A DNA stretch of 64,000 nucleotides from Artemia franciscana (Eukaryota; Arthropoda; Branchiopoda; Anostraca; Artemiidae). A program made the translations under genes and the position numbers. Location of the stretch: positions 25,043,637-25,107,636 of the forward strand of contig NC_088883.1 of NCBI RefSeq assembly GCF_032884065.1, in the 5' to 3' direction. Shown here in pieces: positions 62,996 through 64,000 of this stretch (its first letter is position 1; every line of letters starts with the position of its first letter). Under the pieces are notes generated by a model, which saw only the letters and a program-made list of their open reading frames with translations, made no database searches and was not told the DNA's origin.

Positions 62996-64000
62996 TAGAC
63001 CTTAGCACTTGGAACTTGTAATCGTACTATTGTGTCCTAGACTAAAAGAGGGGGGTTTAGAGGAGGTGGGGATAGGACATATAAGGTAGATCCCTGCTAC
63101 CTTAACACATTCCAACAACCCGAGTGGGAAAATGTGACGGCGGCAGCAGCATACCGGCAGTGGCAGCAGCAGAAGACTAGAGACTCCTTGTCGATGCTCT
63201 AGACACTTTTGGAGGCACTGGAAGATTTAAGGTCTAAGGTCTAAGGTAAGGGCCTTGATGTTCAAAATGATTACAAAAAATAAACGAGTTGATTCATAGT
63301 TCTCATATTATATACTACTTTTTAAATAGGGCTTGGGGCTACGAGAACGAATGAAAGCCCTACACCAATCCAAAATTATTTCTTTAAAATAAAAATCAAA
63401 GCGAAAAAAAAAAACAATGAGAAACAGCAGCCATTACAGAAGAAACATGGGCATTACGCATATTACGCTTACGCATTACACATTTTACGCATTACGCTTA
63501 CGAAGTGTGGGAGCACCATTATCCATTGCATGACAAGCAGCAAAAAGTCTGATCCGATGCTAGTCCCTTTTGCATGCAGAAATGTGATTGTTATTTCTGA
63601 ATTTAAGTCGAAATCACAATTTAAGTCGAAATCAACTACCTTACGATAAATCAATGGTTTTTTCTAGGTTAATCATGACTACTATTAATAATTTATTGAA
63701 TATATGACGTCCACCATTTCCAATTACAGGGTTTTCGCAGAAACAAAATGATCCCATGCTATTCAAACCACGCCTCATTTTATTTCTAACTGTCTCGATC
63801 TATTGACAGTATTTCACTCGAACTTGAATTTATTTGGCAATCCATTATGGGGCCAACAACCTTTGTCACGAGAGTTTTTATTACCATGGTGAGTGACGTC
63901 ATGCCTTAATACGCGAATGGAATGCTGAAGATGTAGCACTTTTCAAGATGAAAACGGCCGTATTTATTCAACACGAGTGTATTTTAGGCCACCTTTCGAA
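62996..64000. other. right edge, nothing recognised
   Basis: Contains a GGCGGCAGCAGC-type stretch (63138-63172), a CATTACGC repeat (63451-63500) and duplicated AATTTAAGTCGAAATCA (63598-63635). No further NELL exon is visible on the minus strand. Confidence 0.4.

Overview
The window is eukaryotic nuclear DNA from an animal with an intron-rich, AT-rich and very repeat-rich genome. No bacterial operon, phage, plasmid or CRISPR signature is present. The two host genes I can recognise, the LINE types and the abundance of (TA)n arrays fit an arthropod, possibly a crustacean. That placement is inference: there is no rRNA or mitochondrial marker to fix the species.

Two host genes are visible, both on the minus strand. 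(1) A first coding exon at 3168-3372 encodes an SH3 domain of the PI3-kinase regulatory subunit (p85) type. The rest of that gene would lie to the left of the window. (2) Four exons at 58744-58857, 47676-47998, 43908-44132 and 24540-24848 join in compatible phases. They give the C-terminal part of a NELL-type secreted protein: the last calcium-binding EGF domain, then three von Willebrand C (VWC) domains, then an unusual basic tail of about 90 residues. The introns are about 10.7, 3.5 and 19.1 kb, and the 5' half of the gene lies beyond the right edge.

Most of the remaining sequence is repeats. 0-5 kb: a decayed LINE 3' end, three fold-back (inverted) repeats and the p85 exon. 5.7-9.1 kb: an almost intact non-LTR retrotransposon (887-codon endonuclease/reverse transcriptase ORF, minus strand), with a second copy of its 5' region facing it head to head at 9.4-9.7 kb. 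10.5-11.3 kb: a decayed reverse transcriptase that looks Penelope-like. 12.1-16.1 kb and 30.1-33.1 kb: two copies, in opposite orientation, of a long composite repeat with internal GACTGCGACTACTTG-like arrays. 16.5-25 kb: (TA)n arrays, AT-rich tandem and inverted repeats and a MITE. 25.6-29.4 kb: pieces of a second LINE type facing each other around a fold-back-rich element, here called F1. 33.15-33.7 kb: a tRNA-derived SINE head fused to a 24-bp minisatellite. 41.25-42.0 kb: a 124-bp satellite. 48.3-54.4 kb and 59.1-62 kb: several F1 copies, including one whose empty site can be compared with a neighbouring duplicate.

There is no multi-gene system in the bacterial sense. The most interesting biology is the NELL C-terminal tail, the altered p85 SH3 domain and the architecture of the repeat families, above all F1 and the composite 12-16/30-33 kb family.
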